DNA of 64,000 nucleotides from Perilla frutescens (taxonomy: Eukaryota > Streptophyta > Magnoliopsida > Lamiales > Lamiaceae): NCBI GenBank assembly GCA_026008535.1, contig BRKX01000006.1, positions 8,950,501 through 9,014,500 of the forward strand. The letters are read 5' to 3'. Under the pieces are notes generated by a model, which was given only the letters and a program-made list of their open reading frames with translations, did not search any database and was not told where the DNA came from. Made by a program: the position numbers and the translations under genes. Every line of letters begins with the position of its first letter. The stretch's first letter is position 1. This document shows, piece after piece, positions 22,626 through 32,356 of this stretch.

Positions 22626-23955
22626 CTGCACATGAATCAAAATAATCTTGTGAAATTCATATTATCCATATTATGCTATAATATGGTTATGAATCAAAAT
22701 AATTTTGTGAAATTCATATTATGGTTAGTGGGTATGTTGGTTTGACAATAGTAATTACTATTTCAGTTTAATCATTGTGGGAGAAAATCATATCAAGTTT
22801 TATGCTTTTAATTAAGAACCTGATTAGTTTCGTATCATTAGTAAAGGTACTGTTTGAGTGGCTATTAATTTATTTGAACCGTGTAAGTCAACCCATGTGT
22901 GATTTTATTATATATTAATGTATTGTTATGGTATTTTTGTAATGATGACAACCCATGTATTATTATATATTAACATAAGCATAATACACTCAAAAGCATT
23001 AAATCTACCTAATAGGATGTGTAGGATGCTTATCAGTGTGGCTATCAAGTTATTTTCTTGTATTATATGGTATTTTTGTAATGATGACATTACTATACGA
23101 TTTATGATTATTGTAGTTTATCCATCTTGTCCATTTATGGTGATATTGCTTTTTTTTTATGTAACTCTCCCGTATCGTGACCTTATGTCAAAATTATGAT
23201 TTGTAGACTATCAATAATGCAAGAGTTGTGACCTCCAGATCACCGCACATGTTTAGCAACCGGTAAGTTGTTTCTGGGAAACTTATTTCTTTTCTAAAAA
23301 ACTGTTACTTCTTTAATTAATATATAAGAATAAATATGACGAATTAAGGAAATCATAACCTAAAATAAATAACATTCAATATTATATAACCTAAAAACAT
23401 TGATAAAAATCCAAATATATATAGAACAAAATTATGAGATGATACACTTCCAAAAATCATAATATTAAAACAATTCGAAACACAAATAAAATAAAAATAT
23501 CATACCATGTAAGATTTTTTGTTTTTCTTCTTCTAGTTCATTTACTCAACTCCATTTTACGAGTGCAAGAATAAATCTGTAGAAATTCGATTATGCTTGA
23601 GACAAAGCATAACTAACTAAAAATATGTATTCTTGTTGTGTTTTGTTGACTTTGTTGGGAGACATTTTATACATCCATTTAAAACTCGCCTACCAATTAA
23701 TAAAAATAAATGGAAGTGTTGGGAGTTGGCATGTGGGTGTATTCTGCTTTTGCATGGGGAGGGTGTGATTTTGCTTTTGCATGGGGGAGAGTGCATTGAC
23801 TTTGAATTTTAAATTTTCATTCTGGGTGAATATGACATTTCCATCTAACTTTGGTTACAAAAGAATGAGTGCAGATTTTGGGTTAGAAAAGAATTTGTAC
23901 TTTTACTTTTGGTTATTTTAATTTTTCTCCCTTAATTATTAGCTAAACAAAATTA
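22626..23955. other. AT-rich flank of MULE 2 with short duplications
   Basis: No gene was seen. ATGAATCAAAATAAT.TTGTGAAATTCATATTAT occurs twice (about 22632 and 22689; the two halves are given joined by a variable base). GGTATTTTTGTAATGATGACA occurs at about 22928 and 23068 (reported as GGTATTTTTGTAATGATGAC). These may belong to the MULE's 5' terminal region. Confidence 0.4.
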
Positions 23956-24443
23956 ACTCAAAAAACAGGAAAGGGGCGAAACTGGCAGCAGCTCTTCCAC
24001 TTCTCACAGCAGCAAACAGCACCGCAGCAGTCTTCCTCTTCTCCGGTCATCGCCGTCGGTCAGCACTAGGTATGTATATATTTGTATAATTTTATTGTAT
24101 TATTGTTTAGGCTATTAGTTTATCAATGGACAATGAAAAAAGGATGAATAATTACAGAAATCTTTATTGAATAATTGAAGATGATTGTTATGAATTATGA
24201 TAATTTTATCAATTTATTTTGTGTTTTTTTTTAATGTAGAAATAGAATATGAAGAGATTTTTTTTCAAAAGCTAATGGGGGTGCTTCCTCATCAGCTTCT
24301 CATGCACCTAGACGTAGTGCTAATGGGTCGGTGGAAAAATGTCCTCGGGTACAAATAGAACTAAATCTTATTGATATTGTTAGTGATCTTCGGTCGTTGG
24401 ATTTTTTTTCTATCATAGGCTATAATGTCGCCCCCTAAATATT
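23956..24443 (+). pseudogene. Probable TTF-type hAT transposase, 5' end only
   Basis: A GC-richer leader (about 23970-24066) ends CACTAG|GTATG, an apparent donor. After a TTTTTTTTAATGTAG acceptor an ATG opens MKRFFFKANGGASSSASHAP...RVQIELNLIDIVSDL. Plant TTF-type zinc-finger hAT transposases often begin with such an MKRFF...PRVE.NL..I pattern. The frame is cut near 24400 just before the foldback element at 24444, and no later domain was found beyond it. Identification is from pattern memory only. Confidence 0.35.
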
Positions 24444-24775
24444 GGGAAAAGGGTCTCGCAGGCCCCTGAACTTTTTGGCGGGGACCTCACAGGCCCCTGT
24501 ACTTTTTTTTTGCTCAATTAAGCTCCTGAACTTTTTTTTGGGGTCTATTGGGCCCCTCCATCAAGCCCCTCTTGACGGAGCCGTTAGTTCGACCTAAAAC
24601 AACGTCGTTTTAGGGTTTATTTATATTAAAAAATAAATTCTAAATTCAATTAAAAATGCACCTGACCCATTTGATAGAAACCCGACCCGACTCATTAGAA
24701 ACCCCACCCCCCACCTTCACCGTCTATCTACCCACATCCCCCGCCGTCCCCATGTCAATCTCCCCCCGCCGTGAC
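24444..24775 (+). repeat. Left terminal inverted repeat of the NLR-carrying element
   Basis: Contains the terminal GGGAAAAGGG, repeated CCCCTGAACTT/CCCCTGTACTT phrases, GACCTAAAACAACGTCGTTTTAGG and a CACCTTCACCGTCTATC segment. All of these recur in reverse complement at 25335-25673 with small indels. Confidence 0.85.
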
Positions 24776-24917
24776 CTTCTCCTCCGGCAACTCCCAACAC
24801 TTTGGTCCCACTACCAATACCTTGATCATCAATTCTCGTCTTTAATTTTAATATTGTTGACCAAATGTTTGCTTGATAATTTCTGCTCCAATTAAGAAAG
24901 AGATCTGATAATAGGGA

Positions 24918-25347
24918 TGGCAGGTTATGGTGCAGTGGTTTCTCTGCAGCAAACAATCAGCCGCATTCTAGAATCTTCTCGTATTTCTCTTCTTCCCCAT
25001 CTACAGAAATCATACAACTCACCTACAGAGAGTTAACGTCATTGCAGAAAACTCTGAAAAGATTGGATCGCATCAGCAAAAGCAAGAGCAGAAAGAAGGT
25101 GAATGCTTTGGATGGACGAATCAAAGAGGCAGTCTGGAGATTCGAAGACTTACTCGAATCCCATCTCTCTCATCAGATTCTCTCACAACAATCTGAGATA
25201 GACGGTGTATGTCTCTTCTCCGTAGATCTGCAGAGCCTACAACTCGATGTTGATTCCTTTATCGAGACGGTGAAGGATATGGAGAAGATGTACCTTCTTG
25301 AATTAAGCAGTTTGCCAGAAGTAGAAGAAGACGAATTTGAAATGGCC
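24918..25347 (+). pseudogene. Captured NLR (CNL) N-terminal fragment
   Basis: An ATG at 24918 opens MAGYGAVVSLQQTISRILES, then one frameshift near 24990 moves the frame to EIIQLTYRELTSLQKTLKRL...NALDGRIKEAVWRFEDLLESH...DSFIETVKDMEKMYLLELSS...EDEFEMA. This is the Rx-type coiled-coil N-terminus of CC-NBS-LRR resistance proteins related to R1/RPP13-like genes. The EDVID-like segment is represented by WRFEDLLES. The P-loop, NB-ARC and LRR are absent: the homology stops where the right terminal inverted repeat begins. About 100 bp upstream of the ATG was probably captured too. No function is expected unless transcribed as RNA. Confidence 0.75.
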
Positions 25348-25673
25348 GGTGGCGGGAGATTGACATGGGGGACGGCGGGGGATGTGGGCGGATAGACGGT
25401 GAAGGCGCGGGGGGGCTTTTCTGATGAGTCGGGTCGGGTTTCTATCAAAATGGGTCGGGTGCATTTTTAATTGAATTTAGAATTTTTTTAATATAAATAA
25501 ACCATAAAACGACATCGTTTTAGGTCGAATTAACAGCTCCATCAAGAGGGGCTTGACGGAGGGGCCCAATAGACTCAAAAAAAAAGTTCAGGGGCTCAAT
25601 TGAGCTAAAAAAAAGTACAGGGGCCTACGAGGTCCCCGCCAAAATGTTCAGGGGCCTGCGAGACCCTTTTCCC
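25335..25673 (-). repeat. Right terminal inverted repeat of the NLR-carrying element
   Basis: Reverse complement of 24444-24775. Differences include GACCTAAAACGATGTCGTTTTATG against AACGTCGTTTTAGG on the left. An ORF running from the captured exon into this repeat (ending GGRLTWGTAGDVGG) shows the fusion created by the capture. Confidence 0.85.
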
Positions 25674-26563
25674 ATATTTATTTATGGATCCATCACTGTG
25701 GACTGCAATCGTGATTAACACTAAATATTAAATTAACATGTTTTTATTATTCAGGCTACCAAATTTCTTAATTAAGTGTATTATTCCTAGGCAGATAATT
25801 AAAATTAAACTATTAAACTCAATTATCAAATCAAATGTAAATTAAACAAGACTAAAAACGTGAACTATTATCAAATAATAAAACTAATTAATCATAGAGA
25901 ATGCAAACACATGAATCCATTCTATATTAATCTAATTTCGTCAATTTTCAATTTAATCCAATTATCGGTAGAGGATATATCAGAATTCTAATTACCTATC
26001 TCCGCTCGGTCTCAAGATAAAAGTAGATTAATAATTTATCTATTACTTTCATCTCTAGATTAATTGTTAAGTCCCAATCGATCAACAGATTTAAAATCTC
26101 TTACAGAACAGAAGTACGTGTATCAAATCATTCAATTAATCTCACTAATTAATTATATTCACTAGGAGTCAAATTAATTAGCTAGCATACAATGAACCAA
26201 TCATGCATGAGAAATCTAAACTTGAATGTTTGAACCATATAATTGGAAGAAAAATTGATAAAGATTTAAATTAATACATAATTCATGCATGTTGCAACTC
26301 TAGAATTAATTATAAAAACTACTCACACATAATGACATTTAAAATAAAGAAAAAAGTAAAGAAATTAAAAGACATAACTCACACATAATGAAATTTAAAA
26401 TAAAAAAAATAGTAAAGAAATTAAAAGACATAATTAAAACTGTAAAATATTAATTGGAATTATACAAAATAAAACTTCATTCTCCAATCTTCAATATTGT
26501 AGAGGAAAGCAGTAAATTTAAGTTGTAATCTAAAATAATGAATGTGAGCCCCAAAAACTGTTC
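25674..26563. other. AT-rich intergenic DNA
   Basis: No gene, terminal repeat or tandem array was recognised, apart from two near copies of GACATAACTCACACATAATGAAATTTAAAATAAA at about 26325 and 26370 (given as ACTCACACATAATGA). Confidence 0.4.
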
Positions 26564-26566
26564 TAA

Positions 26567-27233
26567 GGTCATCTCTAACCGTTTGCACTATAATACAACA
26601 TCAATATATCACTAAAATGCAGCAGATTTTTAATTTCATCTTCAACAATTTGTAGTATAATTCTACACCAAAAGAGAATATTTCATAATATTTCTTTTAT
26701 TTCATTTACAGTTATTATTTTATAATTGATAACATATAATGATTTATGAAATTTCATTTAATACAAATTCAAATTTTCATAATAATTATTAAAATATTTT
26801 TATGTGTATTTTTATGTTTTTATTTTATGTACTTTTATCTATTTCAGTATTTTTATGTAGTTTTATTGTTGGTGTACTTTTATTCATTTTAGTATGTTTA
26901 TTTATTTGTCTGATTTAATTTTATGTTTCACCATTTGTATTTAATTAAATTTATCATATATAATAAATTTTAATATTAATTACAACACATTATTTAAACT
27001 ACAAAACATATAATAATTAACATACACAAAATACAAAATAAAATATTAAACAAAATAAAACATAAAAAGAAAATGAAAAAAAAGAAGAAAAAAAATGCCG
27101 TCGATGGAGAGAGGGACGGTAAATATACCGCCCCTCTCTCCTCTCCCCTAAAATAGCGTTCCAAATGCCGTGCCTTCGGAGATGGTTTCAGCCGCAATTT
27201 ACTGATTTGACGTCTCCTCCTTTGGAGACGCCC
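26567..27233. mobile_element. PIF/Harbinger-type MITE (Tourist-like)
   Basis: The left end GGTCATCTCTAACC and the right end in reverse complement GGGCGTCTCCAAAGG are versions of the GGGCATCTCCAA terminus of Harbinger MITEs. Both ends are flanked by TAA (26564-26566 and 27234-27236), the 3-bp duplication typical of the superfamily. The interior is AT-rich with a small CCGTCGATGGAGAG/CCCCTCTCTCC segment near 27095-27140. It has no coding capacity. Confidence 0.7.
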
Positions 27234-27236
27234 TAA

Positions 27237-27837
27237 ATAAACTTATATATACTAGGAAATAAGGTTAAACCCAATAGAAAAAGAAAAATTAGAAAAATAA
27301 GGAAATAAAGAGCAGAATCAATTGGCCCAATTCTTCTCGCCCACTCAATATTTCCCTGCGCCACCCGACAATCATTCAAAGCCAAATTTTTATCTTTTCC
27401 AACTTGTTCGTGCTCTTTGATTTGTCTAACTTGATTTTTCAACATATAAATAATCATCGAACTACGAATATCTCTAAACCACTCAAATCTGCACAATACA
27501 TATGAAACTATACCAAAACGTGAAATCAACTCAAAATATAAAAATATAACAAATGACAACACATTAAAGCATAATCATATTCAAACGTGTATCAAAAGAC
27601 AACTAAAAATCAGCAAAATGAGTGTTTTTCATTGTTGGAACCTAGTAAGAAATGCAAACTCAAGTATTTTTAGTCAAATTCTTGTTGACATTTGATTGTA
27701 TTAATACTGCTTAGGCATTCTTGTGCTATTGGTAAAACAAACATAGGATCCTTCCTTCGCCGCTCATTGGATAATGAGTTCAAATTTGTGCAGGCATGGA
27801 AACTTGATTATTATACGATACGTGCCATGTTTATATT
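27237..27837. other. Intergenic, no feature recognised
   Basis: AT-rich. A GGATCCTTCCTTCGCCGCTC...GAGTTCAAATTTGTG stretch near 27750-27800 has a B-box-like GAGTTCAAATTT and could be a decayed tRNA-derived SINE. It is too weak to call. Confidence 0.3.
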
Positions 27838-27842
27838 GACTA

Positions 27843-29018
27843 TGTAACGACCCAAAATTTATTTTAAGCTAGTTGTTACATTTTTTTAAAAAAATGTTGA
27901 TTCAAGTGAGTTATTTAAATTGTTACGTTTCTATAAGACGCGTCATAGCTATTGTATATTTAATTAGAGTTAAAATAATATTTCTATAAAACTTATGATT
28001 ATTTCAAATTATGTTTTTTCTATCTCAAATTATTTTTATTATTCGAGACCTCAAAATGCTTTTACATGCTCAAGGTTTGAAGCCTATATTTTATGCCAAA
28101 ATAACTAAATAAATAAAAGAAGAGAAAATGTGAGAAATAGGAGAAAGGAAATAACACATTTTGTGTACATCAACCCATCAATTTATTTCATAAAATGTGG
28201 AATGTGATTCAAATCAATCCCTTACAATTATGTTGTTTTCATTTTCATGTACCAAAGTTCTAATATAAATATGAGTGAGTCATTTTCATTCATCAAGAAC
28301 ACATAAAATCATTTCAAAAACTAGCTCTTCGTGTTTTTCTTTCTAAAGTTATCAAGAGCAAAAAAATATTCTGAAGTGTGTAACATTGCATTTTCAAGGG
28401 AATGAGTTAGTTTTTAATTTGTTTTCAAGCTTTAACCCTATATATATATATATTTCTTATGATTCTTAATCACACACACACCCATTATGTTTAGTTAGGT
28501 ATATGCCAAACACATATAAATATTTATATAAGAAGCCTTTTATTGATTTATTTTAAAAGCATTTAAGGTATTTCAAATATTATATTAATAATACTATTAT
28601 GTTACGTGGCGCGCTTGGATTATATTAATATGTTACATTTTCAAGTCAAGTAAAGGTGGAGAATCCAATGTGGATTATTATGCCAAAAATTCATTTATTT
28701 TTATGATGCATTTTATGTAGTTTATATGTGGAAATTATATGTTCGGCCTACGGACTGCAGGAAAATGATATTTGATATGCTATGTATTTATTATTCATAT
28801 TGTGTGTAATCTGGATAAATGCAGTAACCTCACTGGTTAATAGCACTCACCCCATAGCTATTTATTTTTCAGGCTAAGGAAGCTCGGGCGATGACATGGG
28901 GATGGAATGATGGTTAAAATTAATTAAATATTATTTTATTCTAAGTATTTCTTTCGCTGTATTAAACTCTTTTATGAAATAAATGAGATATATCTATTTA
29001 TAAAATTTTGGGACGTCA
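27843..29018 (+). mobile_element. Solo LTR (Ty3/gypsy type) with perfect 5-bp duplication
   Basis: It starts TGTAACGACCCAAAATTTA and ends TAAAATTTTGGGACGTCA. The two ends are inverted matches and the flanking GACTA (27838-27842 and 29019-29023) is an exact 5-bp target duplication. It is 1176 bp long. A TATA-like CTAATATAAATATGAG lies at about 28259. CTCACTGGTTAATAGCACTCACCCC (about 28830-28855, given as CACTGGTTAATAGC and ACTCACCCC) and TTTTTCAGG match the LTRs at 8632 and 51703. No internal retrotransposon sequence is present, so it is the product of LTR-LTR recombination. Confidence 0.93.
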
Positions 29019-29329
29019 GACTATGATAGAGGAACAAGAAATAAATGATAGACAAAAGATACAGTGCGATAGGACAATAACTTAGTAGCATTACTTTTGA
29101 TTCTTTATAAAAAAAATAGTGTCTTTTTACTTGATTTTGTTGTGGTGTTGGATAAAAAAAAACATAGTTGATGTGTGACTATAATGCAGGGTAGATCATA
29201 TCTGCACTAGATGCACATCAAACGGTTAATGTGTTGATCAGATTAGCGAATGTTGACCCGATCAATACGTTGATCAAAAATCACGTTAAAATCAATATCA
29301 ATTGTAATACTAAAAAGTATTACTTAAAA

Positions 29330-29440
29330 GCCCAAAAATATTATTGTACCATTAAAAAGTATCGGCTAGAAAAAATAAAATAATAAAAAAGCTGTCAAAA
29401 TCAGTATCAACCGTAACACTAAAAAGTAACGCTCAAAATT
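29330..29440. repeat. Dispersed repeat, inverted relative to 38140-38240
   Basis: Contains CAAAATCAGTATCAACCGTAACACTAAAAAGTAACGC (given as TCAGTATCAACCGTAAC and ACTAAAAAGTAACG), and an earlier variant at 29290. The reverse complement, with few changes, is at 38140-38220. The element type is unknown. Confidence 0.6.
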
Positions 29441-29464
29441 TTAAAAAAAAAGTATCATTTATGT

Positions 29465-29609
29465 CCCCTTGGGGATGGACTAGTGGTGGAGTGGTGTTTC
29501 TTGAGGGCAAATGTCTCAAGTTCAACTCGCCCCATATTACACAATGACAGAGTTTACTCAATGCGCACTACAGTAACGACTGCGAGTTATTCTCGATATA
29601 AAAAAAAAA
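29465..29609 (+). mobile_element. tRNA-derived SINE-like element
   Basis: GGGGATGGACTAGTGGTGGAG resembles a pol III A box region and CAAGTTCAACTC, about 35 bp later, a B box (RGTTCRANYCY). A short tRNA-unrelated body ends in a run of nine or more A (29600-29609). Size, order and A-tail fit a plant SINE. No target duplication was established. Confidence 0.45.
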
Positions 29610-29976
29610 TCATTTATTTTAATGATTTTTTTAATCAACACGTTGATCATCTAATTCACGTTATGTACAAAAGAATTTACGTATAATGTGCATGAATGGG
29701 ATGAAAATTCGAATCTGAATATGATTGGTCAAATGGTATAATTGAAGATTGGACCACAAAGAAACAGTAGGAAATTGGTAACGTAACTTTTGGCTCGTTA
29801 GGTCACTTGATCTTAGAAGGGTAATTTATTCACGTGCTATATATCAATTTAGGATTGACACGTTACAATAGATACAAGTGCAGACCCAAAACTAGCACAA
29901 GCGTCAGGACATTTCAATAAATGGTTAGAATCAAATCAAACCGAATTCCATGAATTGGATTATTTTGATTGGATAA

Positions 29977-30235
29977 TTAATTGACGCTAGAAAAAGAGTA
30001 TGTCGACAACCAAAAATCTCATAATTAAAACTTATAGGTACCTTCAGTTTAATTTTTAATTAATAAATATTAATTAAATATAGTGTAAAATTATAAGTTA
30101 CAAACATTGGTTATTGGATATAATTAATTTTACACTATATATAATTAATATTTATTAAATTAAAATTAAACTGAAGGTAACTATAAGTTTTAAGAGATTT
30201 TTGGTTGTCGACATACTCTTTCTTGCGTCAATTAA
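29977..30235. mobile_element. Palindromic MITE, about 260 bp
   Basis: The ends TTAATTGACGC..GAAA.AGAGTATGTCGACAACC and the reverse complement are almost perfect inverted repeats of more than 100 bp. They are joined by a short centre (CAAACATTGGTTATTGG). ACCTTCAGTTTAATTTTTAATT on the left pairs with AATTAAAATTAAACTGAAGGT on the right. TTAA at both outer ends may be the target site or part of the palindrome. Confidence 0.8.
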
Positions 30236-30588
30236 CTACGAATATGGTTTTGTATATGTTGATATGTTGTTCTATTATATTATATATAGTAACGTATATA
30301 TTTAATTTGAACCTCAATGACCGCATGCTTGCACAGTAGTACAGTTGGTATTTATCATCTATTTAAGAATGAGTGAGTTGGATCCTCGTTGCCCATCCCA
30401 ACTCAAAATAAAAATACAAATAAAAAAAATTCATGTGAACATCAATGTTATATTTATTAGGGTCTCAACGTATTAACTAGGGTTGATTAACAGGTGGGAG
30501 GTTTGCTGTTCCAACTGTGGAGAGCTTATATACATTTATGACATAAATAATAAATGCCATCATCAACATTGGTGGGAAAATCCGGATG

Positions 30589-30962
30589 AAATCATCTCCT
30601 ATATTTTGTGCAATATTTGATGCTATACAATTAATTTTTTTATTTTTTTTATTTTTTAATCTAATATCAATTTTTTATGCTTTATTTTAATTTTGCACTT
30701 ATTATTTAGGGTTCATCCTACTCAATTAGGATATATAATTAATTTTTCAATATTAAATTTTATTTTCTAATTGATAATTGATTATTTCTTAAAAAAATAA
30801 TTATATGCCCTAATTGAGTAGGATGAATCATAAATAATAAGTGTAAAATTAAACTAAAGCACAATAAATTGATATTGAATTAAAAAATAAAAAAAATTAA
30901 CAAATTTAATATTGTGTAGTACCAAGTGTTTCACAAAGTCTAACAGATGATTTCATCCGGGT
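30589..30962. mobile_element. Palindromic MITE (same family as 14586)
   Basis: The ends CCGGATGAAATCATCT and AGATGATTTCATCCGG are exact inverted repeats. Internally, TTTAGGGTTCATCCTACTCAATTAGG faces CCTAATTGAGTAGGATGAA (parts quoted). AT-rich, non-coding. Related, more divergent copies are at 14586-14972 and in 35300-36080. Confidence 0.85.
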
Positions 30963-31317
30963 AAAGTACTCTATGCTAGCCTATGAGTATTGAGTACTAT
31001 CCACAAAAATATCGACACATAAATATTTTGAAGTTGTTTTTTTTGGAAAAAAAAAAAGTGAATACATAATTTAAATAACATACATTATATCCGTCGATAT
31101 CCTTGTGTTTACGTGGAGTAGTGTAGAATTTCCCCAACATTGTTATAGTTACACATCTGCGTCTTTTACAGTTGACATCATGAGAACATGGAACTACCAA
31201 AATAACTTAATTATAGAGAGATAATTTAAAAGGGAGTTAGTTATCAGTTTTAGTGTAAAACTAAACCTTACTCCTAAAAATGAGAGTTTGGAGTGAGACA
31301 CCGTTTTTAAAAAGATA

Positions 31318-31572
31318 CTCCCTCTGTTTCATAATAAGTGTCATTCTAATACTTTAATTTTGTTTCACAAAAAGTGTCATTCTACACGATCGAAGTAAAA
31401 AATTTCACATTTTTCTCATATTTGCCCTCATTTAATGTATTCAAACAATCATATTTAATTAATTTAATGTATTTACATAAGGGTGTATAAGGTAATTTGA
31501 TTATCTAATTAATATCTTTATTAATATGTGTGCATTCATCCAAAATGACACTTATTCATAAACAGAGGGAGC
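31318..31572. mobile_element. Stowaway-like MITE (Tc1/mariner type)
   Basis: The left end is CTCCCTCTGTTTCATAATAAG. The right end in reverse complement is GCTCCCTCTGTTTATGAATAAG. The terminal CTCCCTC(T/C)GT sequence is the plant Stowaway signature and the flanks contain TA. The size of about 255 bp is normal. A further single Stowaway end lies at 33419 (CTCCCTCTGTCCC). Confidence 0.8.
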
Positions 31573-32356
31573 AATAAACTATATTAATTAACCCCGCGAT
31601 ACCCTTTTTTATTAGCACAACAAATCATCATTTGCAGAAACCACAATACAATTTACATTAATTAAAATCAGCAGATTTATAGGATTGAAATGTTAATTAA
31701 CTTTAATTAATATTCCATTGCAAGTCAGACAAATAATCCACGTATAATATTAAACTTAATTAAATTTATGACGATGATACTAGCTAAAACCTTTTTTTTT
31801 GTGACAAGAGTAATCTGTAACGGCTACTTAATACTAACTGAGTAAGTGAGTAGCCTATATTTATGTGCAATAGTCTGCAATTAAATTATATTAAAAATAT
31901 TATGTGTAAATGTGTTCATAATATTTGAATTTGAGACATTTAGTTCCAAAACACCCCAGTATGATCTACCGGTATAGTTCGTATATCCCCGATGTGACTC
32001 CAAAACCTCCTCATTTAATACTAGACCATACATAGTGATCCTCACCTAAAACACTCTTATATATGTACCCTACCATGCATTCTTGGGAAACTTCCAAACC
32101 TATCATTTGTTGTAATGCCTCAAGGGATGCCTTAATGGTGGTGGGACGAGTTTGAGTTCCGCCAGCACCGATTAGGTAAAGCTTGTAACACATTATATGT
32201 CTCCTACATACATATACGTGTAGCGTCCGTTTATTACCTTGTTGTATATTCCACTCCTGTATATATATTATATGCACACACAACGTGACTTTGCATTGGC
32301 TATTATGCCTACAAATTAAAACCTATTCATAGAATAATCCCAAATTAAAACTAAGC

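Larger units (their letters stand above)
24444..25673. mobile_element. Gene-capturing foldback/MULE-type element (Pack-MULE-like)
   Basis: Both ends begin GGGAAAAGGGTCTCGCAGG and are inverted copies of each other for about 330 bp (24444 to about 24775, and about 25335 to 25673), roughly 90% alike by eye. Between them lies the 5' end of an NLR gene. The terminal sequence style (GGG..AAAGGGTC..AGG.CCCTGAACTT) matches the element at 37130, which has a 9-bp target duplication, so a MULE-superfamily origin is likely. The flanks here (CTAAATATT left, ATATTTATT right) agree at only 6 of 9 positions, so the duplication is decayed or misplaced. It has no transposase and is non-autonomous. Confidence 0.75.

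Noticed and set aside
27715..27800. Possible SINE or tRNA-like sequence
   Set aside because: Only a B-box-like GAGTTCAAATT is visible, with no A box at proper spacing and no A-tail.
32011..32283. Minus-strand ORF (MCYKLYLIGAGGTQTRP...) upstream of the CER2-like gene
   Set aside because: The composition is protein-like but I recognise no family, there is no splice or promoter evidence, and it lies in the likely promoter of the + gene. It could be a captured fragment; not called.
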